A stretch of 64,000 nt of DNA from JBBRHQ01 sp963738305 (GTDB lineage Bacteria > Actinomycetota > Thermoleophilia > Solirubrobacterales > 70-9). The stretch is from the NCBI GenBank assembly GCA_963738305.1, contig CAVTVU010000001.1, positions 558,001-622,000 on the forward strand. The letters are read 5' to 3'. Below the pieces are notes generated by a model. It was not told the origin of the DNA. It ran no database searches and saw nothing but the letters and a program-made list of their open reading frames with translations. Shown piece by piece: positions 20,202 to 27,483 of this stretch; the stretch's first letter is position 1, and each line of letters opens with the position of its first letter. The position numbers and the translations under genes are program-made.

Positions 20202-20289
20202 GGCCAAGCCGCCCCCGGACGCGGAAGCCCGCGCGAAGGCACTCGAGATTTCAGTGCGCGCGAGCTGGAGCAGAGGAGGCGGCCTTGTT
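20202..20289 (+). repeat. About 90-base structured repeat, copy C
   Basis: Begins GGCCAAGCCGCCCCCGG and ends GGAGCAGAGGAGGCGGCC plus TTGTT. Between the arms is an inner stem AGCCCGCGCG (20226-20235) with CGCGCGAGCT (20257-20266). It is related to the inverted pair at 27484-27891: conserved arm sequences, different inner stem that still pairs. The outer stem changes G to C on one side and C to G on the other compared with those copies. It lies 14 bases after the cyclase stop. Confidence 0.65.
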
Positions 20290-20290
20290 G

Positions 20291-20425
20291 CATCACAGAA
20301 CCACCTGCGGCCGCTTCGCGGCCTTACATGCGCCTGCCCGCGCTAACACCGCGCGGGCATCACAGAACCACCTGCGGCCGCTTCGCGGCCTTACATGCGC
20401 CTGCCCGCGCTAACACCGCGCCGGC
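20291..20425. repeat. Tandem two-hairpin TTACATG/TAACACC repeat, locus A (two units)
   Basis: Two units with a period of 67 bases. Each has hairpin 1, GGCCGC-TTC-GCGGCC (20309-20323 and 20376-20390), the linker TTACATGC, and hairpin 2, GCCCGCGC, loop TAACACC, right arm GCGCGGGC in unit 1 (20336-20358) and GCGCCGGC in unit 2 (20403-20425). The same architecture with other stem bases occurs at 39516-39628. It ends 26 bases before the EVE gene start. Confidence 0.75.
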
Positions 20426-20451
20426 TAGGAAGCAATCTAGAATCCGCCGCG

Positions 20452-20949
20452 GTGGGCAACGACGGAAAGACCTGGATCCTCACCGGCTCGCTGGAGAACT
20501 TCCGGATCAACGTCGAGCGCGGCTTCGACGTGATCGGGTTCAAGGAGCGGCGTCGCAACCAGGCCGAGCAGATGGCCCCGGGGGATGAGATCGTCTTCTA
20601 TGTCACCGGCGTGAAGGAGTTCGGCGGCATCGCGCGGGTCACGTCAGAGGTCTTCGAGGACCGGGCCCCGATCTGGCCGCAGGGAAAGAAGAAGCACCCG
20701 GAGCCCTACCCCTGGCGGGTCGACTCCGAGCCCGTGCTGATCCTCGCGGAGGAGGACTTCGTCCCGGCGGTGGAGCTGGTCGGCGAGCTCGAGCACGCAT
20801 CCAAGTGGCCAGCCGAGCACTGGCACCTGGCCTTCCAGGGGCAGCTGCGAACGGTCGGGTCGGAGGACGCTCGCCTACTGCGAGGGCGGCTCGAAGCGGC
20901 CGCTGCACCTGGGCGCGGGAACCGGTCCGGCGCCGTGGCAAGCCGGTGA
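20452..20949 (+). CDS. EVE domain protein
   Basis: EVE/PUA-superfamily protein of 165 aa from a GTG (VGNDGKTWILTGSLENF). Family marks are the initial W-x-x-T/S-G, the block GFKERRRNQAEQMAPGDEIVFYVTGVKEFGGIARV with the GD-x-x-x-Y-x-x-G pattern, and the final LIGELEHASKWP-like segment. EVE domains bind modified bases in nucleic acids; some are linked to methylated DNA recognition or tRNA. It overlaps the following DUF2203 gene by 4 bases (GTGA). The C-terminal 25 residues are low-complexity. Confidence 0.87.
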   Translation: MGNDGKTWILTGSLENFRINVERGFDVIGFKERRRNQAEQMAPGDEIVFYVTGVKEFGGIARVTSEVFEDRAPIWPQGKKKHPEPYPWRVDSEPVLILAEEDFVPAVELVGELEHASKWPAEHWHLAFQGQLRTVGSEDARLLRGRLEAAAAPGRGNRSGAVASR

Positions 20950-21347
20950 GCGAGCCGGCCGAGCCACCGGTCCACGAGCGCCACTTCACCCGCGAGGAGG
21001 CGAATGCGGCCCTGCCGAAACTGCGCCCCCTGCTGCAGAAGCTCCGTGACGCCAAGGACCTGCTTACCGACGCCGAGGCGCACGAGGCTCTTTCGGATGC
21101 AGCCCCCGGAAATGGGGGTGGCGAGGCCGGCGTGCAGGTCGGCGAGTCGTTCCTCGAGGTCCGCCGAATCCTCACTGTCCTACAGGAGTCGGGGATCGTG
21201 GTGCGCGACATCGACCGCGGCCTGCTCGACTTCCCGGCCGTGATCGACGGCCGCGAGGTCTACCTCTGCTGGGAGCTGAACGAGGACGCGGTCGACCACT
21301 GGCACGACCTCGACTCCGGCTACGGTGGCCGCGAGCCCCTCGACTGA
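20946..21347 (+). CDS. DUF2203 family protein
   Basis: A 133-aa protein of the DUF2203 family: the N-terminal HFTREEANAALPKLRPLLQKL and the conserved end DIDRGLLDFPAVIDGREVYLCWELNEDAVDHWHDLDSG-type block are characteristic. The GTG start overlaps the EVE stop (GTGA). The family has no established function. Position between an EVE domain protein and a small membrane protein suggests a three-gene operon. Confidence 0.85.
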   Translation: MSEPAEPPVHERHFTREEANAALPKLRPLLQKLRDAKDLLTDAEAHEALSDAAPGNGGGEAGVQVGESFLEVRRILTVLQESGIVVRDIDRGLLDFPAVIDGREVYLCWELNEDAVDHWHDLDSGYGGREPLD

Positions 21348-21879
21348 GCGCTCGGGCGTTCTGCGTTCGCTGATGCGGCTCGGCCGCTTCGAGCGGCTGG
21401 CCGCAATTGGGGCGATCGCCTGCCTCGCCAGCCTCCCCCTGCCCTGGTACAAGCTGCAATTCGCGGGCGGGTTGGGCAAGAGCGGGCTCGGAAGCTTCGG
21501 CTTCGCCGAGGCCGCGCTGATCATCACGCTTCTCGCCGCGCTGACCCTGCTCGTGCGGGTCGGTGGCGGCCGCCGGCCGCCCCTGCCCCTGCACGAGGGA
21601 ACCCTGCTGGCCGCCGCGGGGATCTGGTCTGCGGCAATCGTCGGTTACCTGATGCTCGACCGCCCGACCGCCGTCTTCGCCGACTTTCCCACCGACTACG
21701 GGCTCGGCTACGGGATCTTCGTCGCCCTCGGCGGGGCCGTCGTGCTGGCGCTCGCCGGCCTGCGAATCCGTCGCGACGAGCTGGCCCGCCAGGCCGCAGC
21801 TTCTAATTCACGGGTGGATCGGGGGGCTCGAAGCCCCACCTCCTCATCCCCTCCTCGATCCGCGCGATCACGATCCTGA
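21325..21879 (+). CDS. Unknown four-helix membrane protein
   Basis: A 184-aa protein with four predicted membrane helices (around LAAIGAIACLASLPLPW, AALIITLLAALTLLV, TLLAAAGIWSAAIVGYLML and FVALGGAVVLALAGL). The GTG at 21325 lies inside the end of DUF2203; an ATG at 21373 is an alternative. The final 25 residues are Ser/Arg-rich and lie antisense to the PPK2 coding end, a convergent overlap of 77 bases. Either the overlap is real or the stop has been lost by a small error. No family recognised. Confidence 0.65.
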   Translation: MAASPSTERSGVLRSLMRLGRFERLAAIGAIACLASLPLPWYKLQFAGGLGKSGLGSFGFAEAALIITLLAALTLLVRVGGGRRPPLPLHEGTLLAAAGIWSAAIVGYLMLDRPTAVFADFPTDYGLGYGIFVALGGAVVLALAGLRIRRDELARQAAASNSRVDRGARSPTSSSPPRSARSRS

Positions 21880-22570
21880 TCACCTCGACCCGCGCGTGGC
21901 GCTTGTCATCTGCGGCGACGAGGTGCCAGGGCGCCTGGGGCTGGTCGGTGCGGGCCAACATGTCCTCGACCGCCTCCAGGTACTGCGGTCGTTTCTCGCG
22001 GTTGCGCCAATCCTCGTCGGTCAGCTTCCAGATCTTCAGCGGGTCCTTCTGGCGGCGCTCGAAGCGGCGCATCTGCTCCTCCGCGGAAATGTGCAGCCAG
22101 AACTTGATCAGGATCATCCCCTCGTCGGCGAGGGTGTGCTCGAAGCCGTTGATCTCGTCGTAGGCGCGCAGCCACTGCTCGCGGGTCGCGAAGCCCTCGA
22201 CCCGCTCGACCATCACCCGCCCGTACCAGGAGCGGTCAAAGATCGCCATCCCTCCCCATCCCGGGAGCATCGGCCAAAAGCGCCGGAGGAAGTGGTGGCG
22301 CTTCTCGTCGGGTGTTGGCGCCGCGAACTGCACCACGCGGACGTGGCGCGGGTCGACCTGGGCGACCAGCCGTTTGATGCAGCCGCCCTTGCCCGACGCG
22401 TCCCAGCCTTCGAAGACGACGCAGACCGGTGGACCGATGCCCGATTCGCCAATCAGCCCACCAACGGTCAGCCTCAGCTGAGTGAGGCGCTCCCATGCCT
22501 GCTCCAGCTCAGCCCGCTCCTCCTTTCGCGACAGCGATTGGGTGAGGTCAACCTCGTCCAGTCTGCCCAT
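21803..22570 (-). CDS. ppk2: Polyphosphate kinase 2 (PPK2)
   Basis: PPK2-family enzyme of 255 aa that transfers phosphate between polyphosphate and nucleotides. Walker A is FEGWDASGKGG (about residues 53-63), followed by FAAPTPDEKRHHFLRRFW, the Walker B-like FDRSWYGRVMVERVEGF (about 110-126) and a lid with FERRQKDPLKIWKLTDEDW. This short single-domain form fits class I-III PPK2; which nucleotide it prefers cannot be told. It overlaps the convergent membrane-protein gene and starts 12 bases after a small membrane-protein gene that reads the same way. Confidence 0.94.
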   Translation of the reverse strand: MGRLDEVDLTQSLSRKEERAELEQAWERLTQLRLTVGGLIGESGIGPPVCVVFEGWDASGKGGCIKRLVAQVDPRHVRVVQFAAPTPDEKRHHFLRRFWPMLPGWGGMAIFDRSWYGRVMVERVEGFATREQWLRAYDEINGFEHTLADEGMILIKFWLHISAEEQMRRFERRQKDPLKIWKLTDEDWRNREKRPQYLEAVEDMLARTDQPQAPWHLVAADDKRHARVEVIRIVIARIEEGMRRWGFEPPDPPVN

Positions 22571-22582
22571 CAGGAGATCCTC

Positions 22583-22828
22583 TCATCGGCGCGGCGGATA
22601 ATCCAGCGCCGGGGGCTTCTCGGTGGTCAGGTTGAGTGCCAGGGGGAAGACGAAGGCCCCGAGGAAGACCAGGATGATCCCGATCGCGACCAGCCAGCGC
22701 GAACGGCTGAGGTGCCCGGCGATGCCGAAGGCGAAGCCGACCATCATCACAGCCGCATACGGGCCGAAGCTGTGGGGCAGCAGCTCGGCGCTCGGCGGGG
22801 CGAGGAAGTGCACCGGGCCAATTATCAT
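22583..22828 (-). CDS. Unknown small membrane protein (81 aa)
   Basis: An 81-aa product with two hydrophobic helices (FGPYAAVMMVGFAFGIAGHL and WLVAIGIILVFLGAFVFPLAL) separated by a short basic loop, and a Pro/Arg C-terminus. It precedes ppk2 by 12 bases and is divergent from the MoxR gene, with only 9 bases between the two start codons, so the promoters must overlap the coding regions. It resembles small cytochrome oxidase-associated subunits in size and layout, but no assignment is justified. Confidence 0.6.
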   Translation of the reverse strand: MIIGPVHFLAPPSAELLPHSFGPYAAVMMVGFAFGIAGHLSRSRWLVAIGIILVFLGAFVFPLALNLTTEKPPALDYPPRR

Positions 22829-22837
22829 CGCTGGCCA

Positions 22838-23728
22838 ATGCCCGAAGCGAACACACCCGACTCGGTGGTCGCGATGAAGGACGCGCTGGCCGACGTCTCC
22901 TACCTCGCCGACGAGGCCGCGGCGCTCGTCGCCTTCCTTGCCCAGCGGCTCGAGAAGCCGATCCTGGTCGAAGGACCGGCCGGTGTCGGCAAGACCGAGC
23001 TGGCCAAGGCGCTCGCGCGCTGCAACGATCGCGAGCTGATCCGCCTCCAGTGCTACGAAGGCCTCGACGAGGCCAAGGCGCTGTACGAGTGGAACTACCG
23101 CAAGCAGCTCCTCCGGATCCAGGCCGGCGGCGACTCAGGATGGGAGGAGGTCCACGACGACATCTTCGCCGAGGAGTTCCTGCTGGAGCGGCCGCTGATG
23201 TCGGCGATCGCCAGCCCCGATCCGGTCGTCCTGCTGATCGACGAGATCGACAAGACCGACCAGGAGTTCGAGGCCATGCTGCTGGAGCTGCTCTCCGACT
23301 TCCAGATCTCGATCCCCGAGCTGGGTCAGGTCTCGGCGACGACGATGCCGATCGTCGTCCTCACCTCGAACAACACAAGGGAGCTGACCGAGGCGCTGAA
23401 GCGCCGCTGCCTCTACCTGTGGCTCGACTATCCCGAGGTGGAGCGCGAAATGGAGATCGTCCGCCTGCACGCGCCGGAGCTGCCCGAGTCGCTGGCCCGC
23501 AAGCTGGTGGAGGTCGTCTCCTCGATCCGGGCGCTGGATCTGAAGAAACCGCCCTCGATCGCCGAGTCGATCGATTGGGCGCGGACCCTGCTGCTGATGG
23601 GCTCCGAGGACATCGATCGCGAGACCTTCGACCAGTCGATCTCGATCCTGGTCAAGCACCGCACCGACATCGACCTGGTGGCGGAGCGGGTCGGGGTACG
23701 GCTCTCCGGCGCCCCGACGGAGGCGTGA
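22838..23728 (+). CDS. MoxR-family AAA+ ATPase
   Basis: A 296-aa AAA+ chaperone of the MoxR group. Walker A GPAGVGKTE lies at residues 46-54, Walker B LLIDEIDKTDQEFE follows at about 130, sensor 1 is in VLTSNNTREL and the arginine-rich KRRCLYLWLDYP is the family mark. The ATG at 22838 is preferred because it leaves a 9-base gap to the divergent gene. The stop overlaps the start of the VWA gene (GTGA), so the pair is coupled; MoxR/VWA pairs insert metal or mature enzymes such as CO dehydrogenase (CoxD/CoxE). The client is unknown. Confidence 0.93.
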   Translation: MPEANTPDSVVAMKDALADVSYLADEAAALVAFLAQRLEKPILVEGPAGVGKTELAKALARCNDRELIRLQCYEGLDEAKALYEWNYRKQLLRIQAGGDSGWEEVHDDIFAEEFLLERPLMSAIASPDPVVLLIDEIDKTDQEFEAMLLELLSDFQISIPELGQVSATTMPIVVLTSNNTRELTEALKRRCLYLWLDYPEVEREMEIVRLHAPELPESLARKLVEVVSSIRALDLKKPPSIAESIDWARTLLLMGSEDIDRETFDQSISILVKHRTDIDLVAERVGVRLSGAPTEA

Positions 23729-25131
23729 CGCAGACCCCGTTCGGGCCGAAGCTCGAGGCCGGCCCGCCCGGTCTTGCAGCCAAGCTGCTCGCGTTCTGCG
23801 AGGTGCTGCGTGGCGAGGGGGTGGCGGTAGGCACCTCGGAGATCCTCGACGCCTTCGCCGCGCTGGAGGAGATCCCCTGGTCCCAGCAGGAGGACTTTCG
23901 CGAGGCGCTGGCCGCGACGATCGCCAAGTCACAGGAGGACCGCCGCGTCTTCGAGTTGTTGTTCGAGCGCTTTTTCTTCCGCAGCGCCGAGGCCGAGGCG
24001 ATCGAGCGGGGGCTGAAGGAGCAGGGGCAGCGGCACGAGGGTGGCGAGCGGCTCGACCTCGACGAGCTGCGGGAGGCGGTGCGCGCGGCAATCGTCGAAG
24101 GCAACGACGGCGAGATGCGCGACCTCGCCCGGCTGGCGATCGCTGCCTTCGGCCGCCAGGGCGAGGGCTCGGGTGTGGTCGGTGTCGACGTGCAGCGGAT
24201 CCGCCGCACCCTCGGCCTCTCGGCCGGTACCCAGCCGCCCGCCGAGGACGGCAGCGGCCAGCAGCCGGCGATCGACCGCGAGCAGCTGAACCGCTTCGAG
24301 CGCCACCTGCGGCGCGAGCTGGAGCGGGGCCTGATCGAGCGCACCGAGACGCTGCCCCCCTCGCGGCCGCTGGCCGAGCTGGACCGCACCCTTCCGACCA
24401 GCGCCGCCCAGGACCTGGCGGCGGTCCACCGCGCGGTGGCCCAGATGAAGCGCAGGCTGGCGACGCTTGGGCACGAGCAGCGCGGGCGGCGCAAGGGACG
24501 GGTCGTCGACGTGCGCCGGACGATGCGAACCTCGCTGGAGACCGGTGGCGTGCCCCTCCACCTGCGCTACCGCCCGAAGCGGCCGCGGCGGCCCGAGATC
24601 TACGTGCTCTGCGACGTTTCGACCTCGGTCACCTCGGCCAGCGTCTTCTTCCTCAGCGTCCTGCACGCCCTGCACGACTCGTTTCGCAAGCTGCGCAGCT
24701 TTGTCTTCATCGAGCGCATCTCGGAGGTCACCGAGATCTTCGAGCACGAGCGGGACTTCCGCGAGATCTCCTCGCGGATCACCAGCGAGGGGGGAGTCGC
24801 CGACGTCTCCGGCTACACCGACTACGGCAGGGTCTGGCTAGAGTTCCTCGACGAGATCGCCTCCGAGCTGGACCCGCGCTCGACCGTGATCGTGCTCGGC
24901 GACGCCCGCACCAACGGGCGCGAGCCCCATGCCAAGGCATTCGCCCAGGTCTCCGAGCGGGCCGGGCGCCTGTTCTGGCTCAACCCCGAGCCACGCCTGT
25001 ACTGGAACTACGGCGACTCGGTGATGGCGGCTTACGAGCCCTACTGCGACGGTGCCTTCGAGTGCTGGACCACCCGGCACCTGGAGACCTTCGTCAACGT
25101 CGTCGCCGGCGGCGTCCCGGCTGCCGATTGA
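23725..25131 (+). CDS. VWA domain protein, CoxE-like
   Basis: A 468-aa partner of the MoxR ATPase. The N-terminal 280 residues are helical and charged; the C-terminal VWA domain has the MIDAS motif DVSTS at residues 297-301, the threonine in DVSGYTDYGRVW and the aspartate in VLGDARTNG. This layout is that of CoxE/YehP-like proteins. It overlaps MoxR by 4 bases at the start and the following phosphatase by 4 bases at the end, so all three are one translational unit. Metal binding is predicted from the intact MIDAS. Confidence 0.92.
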   Translation: MTQTPFGPKLEAGPPGLAAKLLAFCEVLRGEGVAVGTSEILDAFAALEEIPWSQQEDFREALAATIAKSQEDRRVFELLFERFFFRSAEAEAIERGLKEQGQRHEGGERLDLDELREAVRAAIVEGNDGEMRDLARLAIAAFGRQGEGSGVVGVDVQRIRRTLGLSAGTQPPAEDGSGQQPAIDREQLNRFERHLRRELERGLIERTETLPPSRPLAELDRTLPTSAAQDLAAVHRAVAQMKRRLATLGHEQRGRRKGRVVDVRRTMRTSLETGGVPLHLRYRPKRPRRPEIYVLCDVSTSVTSASVFFLSVLHALHDSFRKLRSFVFIERISEVTEIFEHERDFREISSRITSEGGVADVSGYTDYGRVWLEFLDEIASELDPRSTVIVLGDARTNGREPHAKAFAQVSERAGRLFWLNPEPRLYWNYGDSVMAAYEPYCDGAFECWTTRHLETFVNVVAGGVPAAD

Positions 25132-25796
25132 GAGCCCTCTTCCTCCGTCACGGGGAATCGGTTTCGAACGCCGATCCGGAGCGGGTCAGCCTCCCCGTCG
25201 CCGAGGGGGATCGCCTCACCGAGCGCGGCTGGGAGCAGTCCCGAGCGGCGGGGCGCGCCCTGCTGAGCGCGGGCGCGACCCGGCTCCTGGTCAGCCCGAT
25301 GCGGCGGGCCGCGGAGACCGCCGAGGCCGTCAACGAGTCGCTCGGGCTGCCGATCGAGCGGCTAGATCGGATCCACGAGCTGCGGGAGCCCGAGGGCTTC
25401 GGGGAGATGAGTCCCGAAAGGCAGATGCTGGCCCGTTTCTCGGTGAGGATGTCCGAGCAAGCCTCCGACCCCGACCATGCTCCCCCGGGCGCGGAGTCCT
25501 TCAACCAGGTGCTGGGCCGGGTCCACCGGCTCAAGTCGCTCCTCGAGCAGCGCCGCGAGGAGTTGCCTCTGCTGGTCACCCACGGCCTCTTCCTGCGGTT
25601 CTTCTTCTTCGACTCGTTGCTCGGCGAACAATTCGGCCCCGCCACCGCAGCGCGGCTCTGGCAGCTGCGCTCGGTCAACTGCGGTCTCAGCGTCTTCGAG
25701 CGGGGCGAGCGCTGGCATCCGGCCGACGCGGATACGCCGGGATGGACATGCGTCAGCTGGATGGAGCCGCTGCCGCATCGCCGTTGTCGAGAGTGA
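25128..25796 (+). CDS. Histidine phosphatase family protein
   Basis: A 222-aa member of the phosphoglycerate-mutase-like superfamily. It starts at a TTG overlapping the VWA stop (TTGA) with LRALFLRHGES, where RHGE carries the catalytic His; SPMRRAAETAEA and the second catalytic His in LLVTHGLFLRF complete the active site. The sequence FFFFDSLLGEQFG in the later part is unusual and hydrophobic. The substrate may be a small phospho-compound or a phosphoprotein. It closes the MoxR-VWA operon. Confidence 0.9.
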   Translation: MRALFLRHGESVSNADPERVSLPVAEGDRLTERGWEQSRAAGRALLSAGATRLLVSPMRRAAETAEAVNESLGLPIERLDRIHELREPEGFGEMSPERQMLARFSVRMSEQASDPDHAPPGAESFNQVLGRVHRLKSLLEQRREELPLLVTHGLFLRFFFFDSLLGEQFGPATAARLWQLRSVNCGLSVFERGERWHPADADTPGWTCVSWMEPLPHRRCRE

Positions 25797-25801
25797 TGTT
25801 T

Positions 25802-25848
25802 CCTCTCACCATGAGAGGAAAATGAAGTCTCGCGAGCGGCAGCCGCTC
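25802..25848. repeat. Convergent-junction two-hairpin element, copy 2
   Basis: Hairpin 1 pairs CCTCTC with GAGAGG around ACCAT (25802-25818); hairpin 2 pairs GAGCGG with CCGCTC around CAG (25834-25848). The linker between them contains GTCTCGC. It matches the element at 11446-11493 in order, spacing and most bases. It fills the whole gap between the phosphatase stop and the convergent Rrf2 stop, touching the Rrf2 stop codon. A 14-base piece (GTCTCGCGAGCGGC) recurs near 62218. Confidence 0.6.
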
Positions 25849-26306
25849 TAGCGCGCCGCCCAGGCGTCCGGTGAATCGGTCAGGTGCTCCACCACCGGCG
25901 GCATCTCGCCGCTGACCAGGTCGGCCAGCGTGACCTGCTCGAGCACCGCGCGCAGGTTGGCGCGAACCGCGATCCAGACGCCCTGGAGATGCTCGGCGTT
26001 GCCGCGGTAGGTGATCGACTCCGGCGGCGCCGACTGCACGTTGGCGATCGGACCTTCCACAGCGCGGACCACGTCGGCGATCGTGACGTCGTCGGCCGGC
26101 CTGGCCAACCAGTAGCCACCCTTGGCGCCGCGTCGGGCCCGGACGATGCCGGCGTGCTTGAGCTCGAGCAGGATGTGCTCGAGGAACTGGAGGGGGATGT
26201 CCTGGGAGTCGGCCAGGCGTTCGCCCTTGATCGGCCCCTGGTCGTTGGCCGCCGCAAGCTCGGCGGCCGCGCGCACCGCGTAATCGACTTTCGCTGTCAC
26301 CCGCAC
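25848..26306 (-). CDS. Rrf2-family transcriptional regulator
   Basis: A 152-aa Rrf2 regulator with an N-terminal winged helix (MRVTAKVDYAVRAAAELA, IPLQFLEHILLELKHAGIVRARRGAKGGYWLARP). The three cysteines that hold the Fe-S cluster in IscR/NsrR are absent, as in CymR/CysR-type members. It starts at GTG. The gene upstream on the same strand is a TSUP-family transporter, and both have a related half site in front of them, which suggests that this protein controls sulfur-compound export and its own gene. This is inference. Confidence 0.9.
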   Translation of the reverse strand: MRVTAKVDYAVRAAAELAAANDQGPIKGERLADSQDIPLQFLEHILLELKHAGIVRARRGAKGGYWLARPADDVTIADVVRAVEGPIANVQSAPPESITYRGNAEHLQGVWIAVRANLRAVLEQVTLADLVSGEMPPVVEHLTDSPDAWAAR

Positions 26307-26403
26307 AAAGGCAAGTAAACCAGTCAGGAAGATGCGGACCGCGCCAGGGAAGATGTGCCGAACGCGATCGCCCAGGGCCTGCGCCGTGCCGTTGGCCGAC
26401 GGC

Positions 26404-27387
26404 TCAGCCGACGACTTCGGGTGTCAGCTCCTCCGAGTCGTGGGGCGCCGCGCCGTCGCGGGATGTGGGGCCGGAATCGCTGGGCGGCCCGCCCCGCGTG
26501 TCTTGACCTTTGCGGTCACGCCGGCGGTTGAGGTAGTGCGGGGCGGCGATGATCAGGCCCAGGCCGAGGCCGGCGACGGCGGCGGCGATCGGCCAGACGT
26601 TGGGGTCGCCCTTCTGGATCGTGATGATCCCCGAGCCGATCAGGACCAGCCCGAGCGCGGTGCGCAGGAACCCGGTCGGTGCTCTGCCGGAGAGCGCGGA
26701 GCCGATCACGACCCCGGGCACCGACCCCACGAGGATGTTGGCGACCAGGCCGTAGTCGACGTTGCCGCTGATCATGTGGGCGACCCCGGCGGCCCAGAGG
26801 AGGACGGCTGCGTGGACGATGTCGGTTCCCACGACCCGCCTGGGCGAGAGCCGGAAGACGGTGATCAGCAGGATCGCGATCACCGTGCCCGAGCCGGCCG
26901 ACGTGATGCCGATGATGAAGCCTGTCGTCGCGCCTATGACCACGGCGGCGACCTTGTGGCGGTGCTTCAACTCGAAGTCATCGCGCTCGTCGATCAGGTT
27001 GGCGAGGAACAGCGCCCTGGCGAGGGTGATGATCCCAACCATCAGCAGGGTGCCGCCGAGCATCGCGTAGAGCAGCGAGTCGAGCCTGTCCTCGCCGATC
27101 TGGTTCGAGAGGTAGGAGATGAAGAAGACCCCGGCGACGGCCGAGGGGACGCTGCCGACCGCGAGCCAGAAGACCATGCCGGTGTTGACCGTCTTCATCT
27201 TCAGGTGGCGCCAGCCGCCGACCGTCTTGGTGATCGCCGAGTAGACGATGTCGCTGCCGATCGCGGTGGTAGGGGAGGTGCCGACGACGAGGATCAGCAG
27301 CGGCGTCATCAGGGAGCCGCCGCCCATGCCGGTCATTCCGACGAGCACGCCTACGCCGAGTCCGAAGAGGATGATTGCCGGGTCCAC
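26404..27387 (-). CDS. TSUP-family (TauE/SafE) sulfite/sulfonate exporter
   Basis: A 327-aa membrane protein with the TSUP repeats: GMTGMGGGSLMTPLLILVVG at the start and GITSAGSGTVIAILLITVFRL in the second half, each Gly-rich with conserved Pro. About eight helices are followed by a 60-residue charged, disordered C-terminal tail. The family exports sulfite, sulfonates or thiosulfate. A perfect 7-base palindrome lies 38-56 bases upstream of the start. The Rrf2 gene follows on the same strand after 97 bases. Confidence 0.92.
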   Translation of the reverse strand: MDPAIILFGLGVGVLVGMTGMGGGSLMTPLLILVVGTSPTTAIGSDIVYSAITKTVGGWRHLKMKTVNTGMVFWLAVGSVPSAVAGVFFISYLSNQIGEDRLDSLLYAMLGGTLLMVGIITLARALFLANLIDERDDFELKHRHKVAAVVIGATTGFIIGITSAGSGTVIAILLITVFRLSPRRVVGTDIVHAAVLLWAAGVAHMISGNVDYGLVANILVGSVPGVVIGSALSGRAPTGFLRTALGLVLIGSGIITIQKGDPNVWPIAAAVAGLGLGLIIAAPHYLNRRRDRKGQDTRGGPPSDSGPTSRDGAAPHDSEELTPEVVG

Positions 27388-27424
27388 TGGGTTCCTCGTG
27401 GCGAAAAAACTCTTTCGTGACTTT

Positions 27425-27443
27425 CCTGACTTTCTTAGTCAGG
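27425..27443. promoter_or_regulatory. Palindrome upstream of the TSUP gene, candidate Rrf2 operator
   Basis: CCTGACT and AGTCAGG flank five bases (TTCTT), a perfect inverted repeat 38 bases before the transporter start. The half AGTCAGG also occurs at 26322-26328, just before the Rrf2 start, with a weaker mirror half. Shared placement points to a common regulator, most simply the Rrf2 protein. Confidence 0.5.
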
Positions 27444-27483
27444 AGCACAAGAAGGTCGGGATGCTAGCAAAGCGGCCCGGGAT

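Noticed and set aside
20288..20425. CRISPR-like direct repeats
   Set aside because: Only two units with almost no spacer difference; units are two hairpins with conserved loops, and no cas gene is present.
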